From Streptomyces sp. SID13726 (GTDB lineage: Bacteria > Actinomycetota > Actinomycetes > Streptomycetales > Streptomycetaceae), in assembly GCF_010548375.1 (NCBI RefSeq), contig NZ_JAAGLY010000026.1, forward strand, positions 44,528 through 108,527: 64,000 nt of DNA, read 5' to 3'. Made by a program: the position numbers and the translations under genes. The notes below the pieces were generated by a model. It saw only the letters and a list, made by a program, of their open reading frames with translations, was not told the DNA's origin and did not search any database. Shown piece by piece: positions 53,483-63,912 of this stretch; the stretch's first letter is position 1, and each line of letters begins with the position of its first letter.

Positions 53483-54586
53483 TCAGGTCAGCGCGTCAAG
53501 CCAACTGTCGCCGGGGGGAGGGACGAAGAAGTAGCCTCCGCCGACGGTGAGGGCATATTTGGCCATGGCTTCGCCCTGCAGCCGGTGTTGTACGGCTTCG
53601 AATCCCTTCTTCAGGTCGCGTTGGAAGCAGGAGAAAATCAGGCCCTGGTCATCGGGACCGTGGTGGTAGTTGTAGCCGCGCCGCACCAGGGGTGGAGGGT
53701 GCCTCCGGTCGGGCGCTGCCCTACGGACGTGGGCGTCGAGTGGGGTGATGGTGCCGTGCGGGTCGGCGGTGAAGGCCGGCTGTTCGGTACTGGGTGTGCC
53801 GTCTAGCCAGCGGCCGTCCCTGCGACGCCCGATGATGCGCTCCTGCTCGCGGACCGTGTCGCGGTCCCAGAAGTCTGTGGCAAGCCTGATGATCCGTACA
53901 ACTTGGTAGCTGCCCCCGATCGCCCAGGCCGGTTCACCCTGACCGGCTGCGACAGCAGCGCGTTCGGTGACTGCGGCTGCGGTGGCGGGGTTTCCGTATC
54001 CTTCGGTGAAGTGGAAGGGATTGCGGGCCAGTCCTCTGCCGTTTTCGGTGCGGTTTCCAGGGCGAAAGCCGTCCAGGCGCCAGCGGATCTGCCATTGCGG
54101 CAGTCCATCAAGCGCCTGCTCGGCGGCTTTACGCACGGCATCCGGCGCTACCCCTGTGATTTGCAGCAGCAGGGCTCCGTGCGACTGTGCCGGATCGAGT
54201 ACATCGCCGAGGAAGGCCGCCATCTGCTTAAGACTTCGGGGTCTGTCGGCGGATGCGGGAATCACGCTGCTGCCCAGACCCAGCCAGGTGGCGGTCTTGC
54301 CTCTGTTGAGTGCTCCGACAACCCGGTGTGCTGCGCGCAGCGAGCTGCCCAGCTGCTTGTCATCCGCAGCGAGATCGAGGGAGATCAGCTGTGTGAAGGG
54401 CAAGGGTGCAGTACCACGAAGGTGGGGTGGAGCTTGTGTGGGCTCGGACGGCGTGCTGCGCCGTGCGGTGGCGCTCGCCGTGGCCAGCCCCCCGGCGCCA
54501 AGGGCGGCAGTCATGGTGGTGTACAGCATCCCACGTCGGCTGCGAAGTACGGAGGGGCGACCTCTGTCGGTCTTACTTGGTTCCAT
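53483..54586 (-). CDS. DyP-type peroxidase-like protein with altered catalytic motif
   Basis: A 367-aa protein. The N-terminus has a Tat-like RSRRGML motif and a hydrophobic stretch. DyP features are LLLQITG, the proximal-His region ITPLDAHVRRAAP, LVRRGYNYHHG and GLIFSCFQRDLKKGFEAVQH. The family GxxDG motif is represented by FHFTEGYGNP, so the catalytic Asp appears to be Glu. It should bind heme and may act as a peroxidase or EfeB-like deferrochelatase outside the membrane, but activity is uncertain. The ATG has AAGGT upstream. Confidence 0.85.
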   Translation of the reverse strand: MEPSKTDRGRPSVLRSRRGMLYTTMTAALGAGGLATASATARRSTPSEPTQAPPHLRGTAPLPFTQLISLDLAADDKQLGSSLRAAHRVVGALNRGKTATWLGLGSSVIPASADRPRSLKQMAAFLGDVLDPAQSHGALLLQITGVAPDAVRKAAEQALDGLPQWQIRWRLDGFRPGNRTENGRGLARNPFHFTEGYGNPATAAAVTERAAVAAGQGEPAWAIGGSYQVVRIIRLATDFWDRDTVREQERIIGRRRDGRWLDGTPSTEQPAFTADPHGTITPLDAHVRRAAPDRRHPPPLVRRGYNYHHGPDDQGLIFSCFQRDLKKGFEAVQHRLQGEAMAKYALTVGGGYFFVPPPGDSWLDALT

Positions 54587-54616
54587 TAAATTACCTTGGA
54601 TGGTCCGAAGCAGGCG

Positions 54617-55153
54617 TTATTCGTAGAGAAATGTCCGTCCGCTGCCTGTTGTTCTGAGTCCCATCGACTCGAGTGTTTTATCTCGGTCTTGTCGCTGGTT
54701 GAATTTCTGTATTGCCGTCAGCCCGGTTTGAGGCAGTACACGGGCCACGTCGGCAAGGACGATCTCAAGGGTGGAGCCGATGAGGGTCGCGGCATCGTTG
54801 AGGGCTGCCAGCACGAACAGGTTGTCGTACGGCTGGTTGAGTCGGCCCTCTGCCAGGCTCACGGAGACAAGACCCCGCTTCAGGGGCCCCACGGACTGAG
54901 TCCGTACTGCTGTGGATGCCATCCGCTGCCCGTACGCACTGAATACACCGGCGGTTCGCACGTCGATGCTGTCGGCCATCTTCTGTCTGACTGACGTGGA
55001 TGCGTGCATATAGGCGGCAATGATCGTCTCGACCTCGGTGTCTAGTTCATGGGGGAGCCGAACCCTGAGGTAGCCGTTGAAACGCTTGTCGCGAAGGCGT
55101 GAAAGGTCGGCCACCTGCCCCTGCCCATTATCGCCGTTCGACTTACGGGACAA
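54617..55153 (-). CDS. Candidate immunity protein for the RHS toxin
   Basis: A 178-aa protein starting at TTG 55153 with AAAGGGGAT upstream. It overlaps the end of the RHS toxin gene by 11 bp in another frame, the usual toxin/immunity arrangement. The sequence is a soluble helical protein (RFNGYLRVRLPHELDTEVET, NQPYDNLFVLAALNDAATLI) with no known domain. The ORF extends further upstream but only inside the toxin gene. Confidence 0.75.
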   Translation of the reverse strand: MSRKSNGDNGQGQVADLSRLRDKRFNGYLRVRLPHELDTEVETIIAAYMHASTSVRQKMADSIDVRTAGVFSAYGQRMASTAVRTQSVGPLKRGLVSVSLAEGRLNQPYDNLFVLAALNDAATLIGSTLEIVLADVARVLPQTGLTAIQKFNQRQDRDKTLESMGLRTTGSGRTFLYE

Positions 55154-58100
55154 GATAATCCCCTTTCCACCGGTAGCCGGCCTGTAGTAGTTGCTGAATC
55201 TCGCGTGCGAAGACCGACGGTTCCTGACGTGCCACGTTCCAGTAGGTTCCCTCGGTAGGAGAAGCGACATGCACAGTGCCGCGCTGGTTGATGATGGTCT
55301 GAATCCACGCGTCATTCTTGGCGAGATTCCAGGGATCGGCAACGAGCCTGACGTAGCCGGGCCATTGGCCTCCCACGGAGGTGTCCGGAAGCCGCCCGAT
55401 CACTGGAGTGCCCTGGCCGGGGTGCCAGGCCTCTCCGGGGGCGAGTACGTCGGTCGAGGCGTTGGGGGATGCCCACCTGTAGCCGGTGCCGCAGTTGTGG
55501 ACAAGGACTGACGCATTGCCCGCGGCGGCGTAGTAGGTGTGCAGGCCGTCGATGGTGAGGTTGTAGACCGCGGTGTGCTGGGTGCGGTGCTGGATGGCGG
55601 TGATCTGGATCCAGGTACCGGAGCTGGTCTGCAGCCACTGTCCGGGGGCCAGGTCTCCGGCTTCGATCCATTGGTTGAGTTGAGGGACCCAGAAGGGGTG
55701 GCCGCCCGTAGCGGTGATCGTGCCGGTCTTGGTTCGGGCGGTCCCGTCGGTATTGAGGGTGATGTCGACGAGTTGTTTGTCCCCGTCGCCCTGGATAAGG
55801 GCCGTGACCTTGCGTGGCCCGTTCTCACCAGTCTCGGGGTCGGCGGCGATGACCTTGTCGCCGATGACGACGTCCTTGATGGGCTTGTGGGTTCCGTCGG
55901 CCATCAGCACCGGGGTGTCACCGGTGAAGCTGTTGGGAAAGGCACAGCTGGCGGCTCGGGAGCCGAGTCTGCCTTCGAGCATGGAGCCAAGACCTGCGCC
56001 GAGCATGCCGCTCAGGCAGCCGATGGCGGCGGCCTGGCCGACCTGGCCCCAGTTGACCTTGCGGCCGGACAGACGCTGGCTGAGCCAGTCCAGGCCGCCG
56101 TCCATGAGACCGCCGACGACGCAGCCGGCGATCAGGGGATTGTTGCCGGAGGGATCGGTGTAGGTGGTGGGGGAGGACAGCGCGTACTGGTAAAGGTTGA
56201 TGCCGCCGGCCTGAGCGCTGGGGTCCTGGGAGATGAAGCGGCCGGTCTGCGGGTCGTAGTAGCGGTCGCGGTAGTAGAGCAGGCCGGTGCCGTCATCTTC
56301 GCGGCCGGTGAAGGTGTACGGGTTCGACGAAGTGGCGGCGGAGGCGGTGGGCGTTCCGCCCGGGTCGTAGGAGTAACTGGTGGCGATGGTGCCGTCTGTG
56401 TTGGCCAAGCCGATGACGGTGCCGAGGGCATCGGTGAGGTAGATCTGACTCGTCCCGCCCTCGGTGCGGGTCAGGAATCTGTCCAGTCCCGAGGTCGCCG
56501 TAGTCGCCGTCGTCGCTCCTGAACCGTTCTGCTCCACCAGCGGGTTGCTGCCGTCGGTCAGATAGCGGCTGGCGATGCCCCCGATGGTCTTAGAGACGCG
56601 GCTGCCGAGTGGGTCATAGCCGAATGCCGAGGTAGTTCCCGCTTTTGTCAGGCCGGTGAGTTCGCCGCGGGCGTTCCAGGTATAGCTGCGGACGCCGTCA
56701 TTCTTGAGCTGCCCGTCAGCGTCATAGTTGAAGGTGCGTCCGGCGTAACTGTTGATGCGGTTGTCCTTGCCGAACTGTGTGCCGCTTTCTGCAGCAGGCA
56801 GCGCAACCTTTGCCAGCGAGCCGGTCAAGCCGGTCTGCAGCGCTCGCTGATCTCGCGAATAGACCAGGTCGCCGATGGTCTTGGTGCCTTGCGTGTAGGT
56901 GATGGAGGCGATGACGCCGGTGGTGTCGTAGCCGGTGGTGCGGGTGATGCCGCCAGGCAGGGATGCGGTCTTCTCTCGGCCGGTCGCGTCCAGGCCGAAG
57001 GTGACCGTCTGGCTGTCGGAGGTGACTGAGGTGAGAACGTCCGAAGTGTCGTAGCCGTAGGTGGTGCTGGTCCCGGCGGCGGTCATCCGGGTGCGCCGGT
57101 CCCCGGCGTCGTAGCCGTATCCGACCGTGCCGGTAGGGCCGGTGATGGTGGCAAGGCGGTCGTATACGTCGTAGGTGAAGGATTGTGTGCCGGCCTGGCT
57201 GTCGGTGATCTGCTTGGGCAGATCGTTGTCGTAGTACGTGTAGGTGACGGTGGATTCTGCCTGTCCCAAGGCGTTGACGCCGTACTGGGTGCGCTTGGGC
57301 CGGCCCAATTCGTCGTACTCGGCCAGGGCCGACAGACCGGTTCGGTTGGTGGCTGTCTTGAGGAAACCGGCCGTGTCGTAGGCGAGCCGTGCTTGTGCGC
57401 CGAGTGGGTCGGTGACCGACTCGGGGCGGTCGGCGTCGTCGTAGGTCCAGGTGGTGGTGTTGCCGCGGGCGTCGGTGAGGGTGGTGAGGTTGCCGTTGGC
57501 GTCGTAGCCAAAAGCGGTGGTGTGGTTCAGCGGGTCGGTGACCTGGCGGGTCTGATTGAGCTTGTCGTACGTCACCGTGGTGGCCGAGCCGGACTCATCG
57601 GTCAGCGTGCTCGGCCGACCTGCGGCGTCCGTGAACTGGGTGGATGTGCGGCCCTCGGAGTCGGTGATCGCTGTGAGGTCGCCGCTCGCGTAGGTGTAGG
57701 TGGTGACCGCTTGCGCGGCGTCGGTGACTGTCTTGATCTGCCCTGCGGTGTTGTACGTATAGCTGGTCTTGCGTCCTTCGGGGTCGGTGGTCCCCTTCAG
57801 ATGACCGTCGGCGTCGTAGCCGAACGTGGTGGTGTGGCCGAGCACATCGGTGATGCTGCCGGGCTGGTCGTAGGCGCCGTCGTAGACCACGGTGCTGCTA
57901 GAGCGGGCATCGCTGGTCCCGGCCAGTTCCACCGACTTCGTCACATGGCCGTTCGCATCGTAGGAGAACTCGGTGCGCCGCCCATAGGGGTCCACTACCG
58001 CGTCGACGCGATGCCCGGTACCGCGCTGGTAGACGGTTTTTCGGGCCAAGGCGGAGCCGTATGCCTGAGTGTCGGAGGTGCCGTAGCCACCGTCGAATTC

Positions 58101-61100
58101 CGCCCGCCGTATGGTGCCGCCGGGCTGGGTCACCTCGGTGGCGGTGATCTCACCGGTGCCAGTGGTGGTGTAGGCGAAGGAGTACTCCTGCCCCTCGGTC
58201 AGGGTCTGCTTCTTCACCCGCCCGTTGGTGTCATAGGTGTTGGTCATGTAGACGATGCCGCGGGCATCCTTGGCGGTGGCTATGCGGTTGGAGGTGCCGT
58301 CGTAGGTGTACGAACTGGCCTTGCCCGCCGGGTCGGTGACCGTCTCCAGCCGTCCAGCGCTGTCATACGTGTAGGACACGGTGCGACCGGCGTTGTCCCG
58401 GGCCTGGGTGACCCGGTTGTTGGAGTCGTAGGTCAGGGCGATCCACCGGCCGGTGGAGGTGACCAGACGGGTGAGGTTCCCCCGGTTTCCGTAGGAGCGG
58501 GTGAGGGTCAGGGTGTTGCCGTATCGGTCGCGGATCTCGTGCAGTGGGGAGTACTGGGGGAAGACCCAGACGGTGCCGTCGGGGAAGGTCATGTCCCAGC
58601 CCGACTTGTGGTTCCAATCGATCTTCGTGCCGCGGAACTGGCCTGAGGCACCCGCTGGTTCGAAGACGGCGTCGATGAAGCTGGTGCCCGCCGAGGTGCG
58701 GACGTAGTGCACTTTCTGGCCGCCGGGCAGATACAGGTCCACTTGCTTGTACTGCTCCTGCGAGTGCAGGAACGCGTTGTAGGCGAAGTCGCGTCCGATT
58801 CCGAAGGCACGCTTGGTGGTGTCGCCCTGCCAGTACGTCCGGCTCACGGAGACCGAGGTCAGCGGGTCGTTGATCGCGAGGTCGGTGCGGGAGTCGGTGA
58901 GCATGCCGGTGGACAGGTCCACCGGGTCGCCGGAGAGCCAGTTGATGGTGTCGTCCAGCCAGGAGGTCAGCCACGGCGGTACGGCGGAGGTGTTGAACAT
59001 CGCACCGTGAAAGGCCCATATCCGGGTCGTCTTGTCCGGGATCACCTGGGTGCCGTCAGCGCTGACCTCTCCATGACCGTAGACGTACCAGCCCTTGCCG
59101 TCCGGGTCGTAGTCCATGAAGTCGACACGCGTGCCGGGCGGTTCGTGCGTGTAGTTGGGGTAGATGACCTGGGCACCTTCGGGGAACACATAGGTTCCGC
59201 CGGGCTGCACGGTGAAGTAGACGGGAACGACGCTGTTCTTCGGCAGCGGAAACGGAGGACGGTCGATCGGGATGGCTGTGATACCGAGTTCGGTGACCAC
59301 CTTGCCTTTCTCGTCGCGGACCACCGATCCCTTCGGGATGCGGACCTCGAGCCCCGGGATCTGCGGGGTGGTCAGCACGATGTCCTTCTTCGCGGGCGCG
59401 TCGAAGGTGACGGTGTGCTTGGTGTCCAGCGGCGTCATCCACACCGGGAAGCCAAGGTCCACGGACATGCCGGCCTTCGGGTGGATACGGATGTCGTACC
59501 GGCCGTAACTGCGCTTCTTCGTGTTGGCGGTCGAGCCGTCGACGACCAGGGTGGTGGCATCCGGGTTGATCCCGGCCAGCAGGAAGCGGCCCTTGGTATC
59601 CGTGCGGGCTGTCTGGGTGCCGACCCGGACGGTGACCTTCGCCAGGGGCTTGCCGTCCAACTTGAGAACGTGCCCAGTCAGCGCAGTCTTGTTCGGGACC
59701 GTGTGCAGCGCTGGCGGCGCTTTCGGCGCCGTACCGCGCCGAGTCACCCAGTCTCGGCCCCTGAGGTTGTGTTGATCCGGCTGCCAGGCATCGGCCCCGG
59801 TCGGTACCACGCCGATGGCCCTGGTCGGGGCTGTGCCACCGGTGTCACGGGCGCGCGTCTCCGCCAGTTCGGCGGCGTTCTTCGCGGCCTGTCTGATGCT
59901 GATGGTCACGGCGGTTGTGGACAGGCTGATGCTGTAGGTGCCGGTGCGCAGCGACGCGGGATCCACGGTCAGGGTGTAGGTACCGTTGGCGGGCAGCGCT
60001 GGCATGGCGTACGAGGTCGTACTGGACGTCAGGTACCGCTCGTCGACAAGCCATTTACCGTCCGGCCCGTACACCGACAGGTACCAGTGGTAGGGCGGTG
60101 TGCTGCCCAGACCGACGGTGATTTTCTGCCCGGCGGTACCGGCGAAGGTGTAGTGGGCGTTCTGGCCGGCTGTGGAGATCGCGGCGGGTTTGGCGCCTGC
60201 GTCGACGGTGAGGGTGCCGGCATTCACATCTGGCACCAGTGTGGCGGTGCTCTGCCCGGTCACGGGATTGCCGGGCCGCAACAGCAGCTGGTGAGCGCCT
60301 GCCTTCAGTGGTGCTCTCAGGTCGGCGTCGGTGGTCGAGGTGGTCATGCTGCCGAGGCTGACCGGCTCGGTCGCGCCCGGCTCCAGCAGTGCGATCTGTG
60401 TGCTGCCGCTGATCGTCGTGCCGCTGAGGACCACGGCAGCGCCGTCCCCTGCCTGGGCGTTCAGCGTGTATTGAAGGGCCTGTCCCGGCCTGCCGATTGT
60501 CCCTGTGGCTCCGGTCGTCGAAAGGGAACCGGCCTTGACTGGCGTGGACAGCCATAGGGTCGCGCTGCCGATACCGGCGAGCTGCGGCTCCAGCAGCAGG
60601 ATGTAGACCGAACCGGTAGCCAGGCCGTTCAAGTGTACGGCCTTGGCGGTGTTCTTGGACATGGAGGCGAGGTAGTCACCGTCCCCGCCCCCTGAGCCGA
60701 TCAGGTTGATGGAGGTGGCCTGGTTGATGCTGTTGCCAGTAAGTCCCACGCCTGCGAGGCCGCCCGCAGGGCCGCTGAACCGGGCGCGTACCCGCTGGCC
60801 AGGGCGGCTGACACTGATGGGCACGGAGGCGCCATCCATGCTGACGTCGACGACGAGGTCGGCCGAGAGCGTCACCTTGATGCTGCCCTGGACGCCGTCA
60901 TAGGGGTCGACGATCACCGTGTACGTGCCGGTCTCCGGCAGATCGGGCAGGCCGCGGGTGTCCGACTTGGCAGCTGCCACGGATACGGAATTGACGATCT
61001 TGGCGCCGGATGGAGCGAGCACGGTGAGGTTGAAGAAACTTGGGAAGGTGTTCTCCGTGATCCCCAGGGACAGGTCGTCTCCGGCAGTGGCGGTGAACGT

Positions 61101-63023
61101 GGCCTCGGCGTTCTGACCAAGCCGGGTGACGGCCAAAGCGGCCGAGCTTCCGGTCGTGCTCAGTCGGCCGACGTCCACGGGGCGGGACAGCGTGAGGGCC
61201 AAAGTTCCCGTGCCAAGGTGGGAGGGCTGCGCTTCCACCCGGTAGGTCCCGCTCTGCGGCAGGGCGGCACTGTCCCACTCCGCAGTGTCGTCCGCGGAGA
61301 TGGTGAAGCTGTCCACACTGCTGCCGTCCGGCGCGTACACCCGCATCGAGGTGTATCCGGCGAAACCGGTCGACGTCACGCCGAGGGACACCTTCTGGCC
61401 GGCCTCGGCACTGAAGGAGGCGACACCGTCCTGCCCGGGCCGAGTGATCGCCAACTGTGTGGGACCACCGTTGGACGTCAAGGCCCCGGCGTCGGCGTAA
61501 TGCGAGATGGTGATCGTCGCGGTGCCGGTCGCGCCGCTCGCCGGATCCAGGTAGAGGGTGTACCGGCCGCTTGCGGGCAGAGCATCCACGTCCATGGATC
61601 CATCGGACGCCTTGGACACGTAGACGGAGTCCACCTGGTCTTCGTTGGGCTGGTACAGGCGCACGTACATTCCGTCGGTCATTCCGGCGGTGTCAACGCC
61701 GAGGCTGAACGAGTCGCCCTTCGACGCCACGAACGTCCACAACCCGTCCTGCCCGGCCCGGCTCATCGACGTGGCGGCCGGATCACCGCCGAAGGACAGC
61801 TCTCCGCCCGCCGCGAGCGACACAGTCACGGTCACAGCGCCGGTGACCTGCGCCGGCGGATCGATCACCAGGGTGTAGGTCCCGGAGACGGGCAGATCAC
61901 GTGCCTCGAAGTCGGTGGGCCCGGTAGAGACGGAGCCGGCGCTGCCGACTGTGTCGCCGCGGGGATCGACCAGTTCCACCGAGGCTGAGGAGGAGAACGT
62001 GGACTGGGTGAAGCCGACGGAGATGTCCTGGCCCTGATCGGCATCGAACAGTACGCGGGCCTTCTTGCCGGCCTGCGTGATGGCGACGGAGGGCGGACTG
62101 CCGTCCGTGACCGACGTGCTGACGGTGGTCTCGAACTGTGCCTCGTCCTCGGAAAGAGGCACAGTGAAGTCAGCGGGTGAGACCGTCCTTCCACCCGCGG
62201 TCTCGACGGTGATCTTCCCGGTCGTGGTGGCCTCAGGCACCTTGACCGTGAGCGTGGTGCCGGTGGCGCTGACCAATTCGGCGAAGGTGCCACCGTTGAA
62301 CCGGACGAGGTTGTCCGCGACTGTGGACGCGAACCCACTGCCCTGGATGGTCACTTCGGTGCCTGCAGGGCCAGATGAGGGTGTCACCGATGTGACGGCC
62401 GGCCCGGAGGGCGCGAGCGTGAAGGACTCGGCGGACATGGCTGTCGCGCTGCCGACCTTCACAGACAGCGGACCCGGGCCCGCACCGGCCGGGACGGTGA
62501 CGACGAGACGATTCGCCGCGGCACGGCTTACTGTGGCCGCTGTATCTCCGAACATCACGATGTTGCCTGCTGCTGCGGTCGAGAACCCTGTACCTGACAG
62601 GGTGATGTCGGCCCCAGCCTTGGCCCTGGCCGGGACCATCGACAACACGGACAGCGTGCTGGACGCGAAACGGTCGATGCCGACCCGATTGCCGGCTTCG
62701 TCATAGCGGTAGCGGGCTGTCTCGCCGACAGGGTCGGTGACACCAACTAGGCGACCTGCGGCGTCGTAGGCGTAGACCGCATTTCCGGTCGTGGATGCGG
62801 CGGCCGCATCAGCAGAGCCTGAGCCCACCGATGGGCCCGCCTGCACCGGCGCCGAGGAGTTAGAGGAGTTAGCTGAAAACTCGGCCCGCGAGGGTGCCGA
62901 CTCCGCCGAAACCGCGTCGGTCGACACCGCCCCAGCGACCAGCGCGAAGATTACTACGCTCACCGTTACGAGCCGCCGTCGGCCAGATCTGACTGCCTGA
63001 AGTAATTCGCCCTGCGACCGCAT
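55143..63023 (-). CDS. RHS/YD-repeat polymorphic toxin with HINT domain
   Basis: A 2626-aa protein. ATG 63023 has GGGGAGGG upstream; the longer frame is non-coding. In order: signal-anchor (LVTVSVVIFALVAGAVS), one YD repeat, two IPT/TIG domains, seven PPC-like beta units (each with an A-I-x-RPGQ start and SLGV strand), a carboxypeptidase-regulatory-like domain (LTGHVLKLDGKPLAKVTVRV), a DUF6531-type segment (DPVDLSTGMLTDSRTDLAIN), many YD/RHS repeats (about 1650-2240), the RHS core (DPQTGRFISQDP), a HINT autoprocessing domain (Cys2360 to HN2510) and a 116-aa toxin tip (2511-2626, unknown family, GTPVIGRLPDT to GDYLVP). Codon 7 is TTA, predicting bldA dependence. The toxin is likely released by HINT cleavage. 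Confidence 0.92.
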   Translation of the reverse strand: MRSQGELLQAVRSGRRRLVTVSVVIFALVAGAVSTDAVSAESAPSRAEFSANSSNSSAPVQAGPSVGSGSADAAAASTTGNAVYAYDAAGRLVGVTDPVGETARYRYDEAGNRVGIDRFASSTLSVLSMVPARAKAGADITLSGTGFSTAAAGNIVMFGDTAATVSRAAANRLVVTVPAGAGPGPLSVKVGSATAMSAESFTLAPSGPAVTSVTPSSGPAGTEVTIQGSGFASTVADNLVRFNGGTFAELVSATGTTLTVKVPEATTTGKITVETAGGRTVSPADFTVPLSEDEAQFETTVSTSVTDGSPPSVAITQAGKKARVLFDADQGQDISVGFTQSTFSSSASVELVDPRGDTVGSAGSVSTGPTDFEARDLPVSGTYTLVIDPPAQVTGAVTVTVSLAAGGELSFGGDPAATSMSRAGQDGLWTFVASKGDSFSLGVDTAGMTDGMYVRLYQPNEDQVDSVYVSKASDGSMDVDALPASGRYTLYLDPASGATGTATITISHYADAGALTSNGGPTQLAITRPGQDGVASFSAEAGQKVSLGVTSTGFAGYTSMRVYAPDGSSVDSFTISADDTAEWDSAALPQSGTYRVEAQPSHLGTGTLALTLSRPVDVGRLSTTGSSAALAVTRLGQNAEATFTATAGDDLSLGITENTFPSFFNLTVLAPSGAKIVNSVSVAAAKSDTRGLPDLPETGTYTVIVDPYDGVQGSIKVTLSADLVVDVSMDGASVPISVSRPGQRVRARFSGPAGGLAGVGLTGNSINQATSINLIGSGGGDGDYLASMSKNTAKAVHLNGLATGSVYILLLEPQLAGIGSATLWLSTPVKAGSLSTTGATGTIGRPGQALQYTLNAQAGDGAAVVLSGTTISGSTQIALLEPGATEPVSLGSMTTSTTDADLRAPLKAGAHQLLLRPGNPVTGQSTATLVPDVNAGTLTVDAGAKPAAISTAGQNAHYTFAGTAGQKITVGLGSTPPYHWYLSVYGPDGKWLVDERYLTSSTTSYAMPALPANGTYTLTVDPASLRTGTYSISLSTTAVTISIRQAAKNAAELAETRARDTGGTAPTRAIGVVPTGADAWQPDQHNLRGRDWVTRRGTAPKAPPALHTVPNKTALTGHVLKLDGKPLAKVTVRVGTQTARTDTKGRFLLAGINPDATTLVVDGSTANTKKRSYGRYDIRIHPKAGMSVDLGFPVWMTPLDTKHTVTFDAPAKKDIVLTTPQIPGLEVRIPKGSVVRDEKGKVVTELGITAIPIDRPPFPLPKNSVVPVYFTVQPGGTYVFPEGAQVIYPNYTHEPPGTRVDFMDYDPDGKGWYVYGHGEVSADGTQVIPDKTTRIWAFHGAMFNTSAVPPWLTSWLDDTINWLSGDPVDLSTGMLTDSRTDLAINDPLTSVSVSRTYWQGDTTKRAFGIGRDFAYNAFLHSQEQYKQVDLYLPGGQKVHYVRTSAGTSFIDAVFEPAGASGQFRGTKIDWNHKSGWDMTFPDGTVWVFPQYSPLHEIRDRYGNTLTLTRSYGNRGNLTRLVTSTGRWIALTYDSNNRVTQARDNAGRTVSYTYDSAGRLETVTDPAGKASSYTYDGTSNRIATAKDARGIVYMTNTYDTNGRVKKQTLTEGQEYSFAYTTTGTGEITATEVTQPGGTIRRAEFDGGYGTSDTQAYGSALARKTVYQRGTGHRVDAVVDPYGRRTEFSYDANGHVTKSVELAGTSDARSSSTVVYDGAYDQPGSITDVLGHTTTFGYDADGHLKGTTDPEGRKTSYTYNTAGQIKTVTDAAQAVTTYTYASGDLTAITDSEGRTSTQFTDAAGRPSTLTDESGSATTVTYDKLNQTRQVTDPLNHTTAFGYDANGNLTTLTDARGNTTTWTYDDADRPESVTDPLGAQARLAYDTAGFLKTATNRTGLSALAEYDELGRPKRTQYGVNALGQAESTVTYTYYDNDLPKQITDSQAGTQSFTYDVYDRLATITGPTGTVGYGYDAGDRRTRMTAAGTSTTYGYDTSDVLTSVTSDSQTVTFGLDATGREKTASLPGGITRTTGYDTTGVIASITYTQGTKTIGDLVYSRDQRALQTGLTGSLAKVALPAAESGTQFGKDNRINSYAGRTFNYDADGQLKNDGVRSYTWNARGELTGLTKAGTTSAFGYDPLGSRVSKTIGGIASRYLTDGSNPLVEQNGSGATTATTATSGLDRFLTRTEGGTSQIYLTDALGTVIGLANTDGTIATSYSYDPGGTPTASAATSSNPYTFTGREDDGTGLLYYRDRYYDPQTGRFISQDPSAQAGGINLYQYALSSPTTYTDPSGNNPLIAGCVVGGLMDGGLDWLSQRLSGRKVNWGQVGQAAAIGCLSGMLGAGLGSMLEGRLGSRAASCAFPNSFTGDTPVLMADGTHKPIKDVVIGDKVIAADPETGENGPRKVTALIQGDGDKQLVDITLNTDGTARTKTGTITATGGHPFWVPQLNQWIEAGDLAPGQWLQTSSGTWIQITAIQHRTQHTAVYNLTIDGLHTYYAAAGNASVLVHNCGTGYRWASPNASTDVLAPGEAWHPGQGTPVIGRLPDTSVGGQWPGYVRLVADPWNLAKNDAWIQTIINQRGTVHVASPTEGTYWNVARQEPSVFAREIQQLLQAGYRWKGDYLVP

Positions 63024-63449
63024 GCGCCCTCCCCAGAGCACGTCATCGGGCGCACAGGCCCCATGAACCCCACCGATCCCGCACGAGCTGTCACATCGTA
63101 GGCGCGGAAGGTCATGTACGCGACACGTGATGGGGTTGTTTGACCAGATCAGCCTCATCGCACCGGTCACCGGAATGCCTTCCGCGCCTTCGAGGCCTGC
63201 CCCCCCCCAACCACGTCGAGTCGACGTGAGTGAGCCAGCAGATCTGTCAAGCGGAACGTGTAGCCGCGACATGGTCGATGGCTCAATACTGAAAGCCGAG
63301 GCCGTGATCGCTCCGGAGCAGGGTTCCAACTGCGTCTTGCGCGGAGGTGAGTGGTCCTCCCCTTACAACGACACCCATTTCGCCGCCGCCCGCGCTCTCG
63401 ACACCGACCACCGGGTCTGTCAAACGAGCGGTGTAACTGGGGTTGACGG
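63024..63449. other. Upstream region of the RHS gene and IS remnant boundary
   Basis: No coding sequence is supported. The first 100 bp should hold the RHS promoter. At 63242-63264 and 63415-63436 two similar pieces occur (each TCTGTCAA followed by GTGTA within about 15 bp), resembling IS256-type terminal sequence; one may be a relic end. Confidence 0.45.
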
Positions 63450-63873
63450 TTACTGATGGGCTGCGGAGAGGCGGCCGTCGAAGGTGATGTCGAAGGCATT
63501 CAGAGCGGTCTTCCAACGCATGGTCCAGCGGGCCTGGCCCTTGCCCGTGGGGTCGAGCGACATGATCGCCATGTAGACGCACTTCAACGCGGCCTGCTCG
63601 TTCGGGAAGTACCCGCGGGCCTTGACCGCCCGGCGGATGCGGGCGTTGACCGACTCGATCGCGTTCGTCGTGCAGACGATGCGACGGATCTCGGTGTCGA
63701 ACCGCAGGAACGGGGTGAACTCCTCCCAGGCGTTCTCCCACAGCTTCACGATCGCCGGGTATTTCCTGCCCCAGGCGTCGGCGAACACGGCGAACCTGTC
63801 CAGGGCGGCTTCCTCGGTCGGCGCCGTATAGACGGGCTTCAGAAGCTTGGCGATCTTGTCCCAGTCCTGGGGG
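63450..63873 (-). pseudogene. C-terminal remnant of an IS256/mutator transposase
   Basis: About 140 residues of the end of an IS256-family transposase: EEAALDRFAVFADAWGRKYP, RRIVCTTNAIESVNARIRRA (with the conserved final Glu region) and ALKCVYMAIMSLDPTGKGQA. Full transposases are about 400 aa. The N-terminal 260 residues are cut off at about 63873, where another IS begins. Confidence 0.85.
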
Positions 63874-63912
63874 TGAGCTGTCCCGAGTTTCGTAGAGTCC
63901 GGTGATCTTGTT

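Noticed and set aside
58707..60557. 616-codon plus-strand frame inside the RHS gene
   Set aside because: Antisense shadow of a gene with clear repeats; the protein is Arg/Gly/Val-rich without domains.
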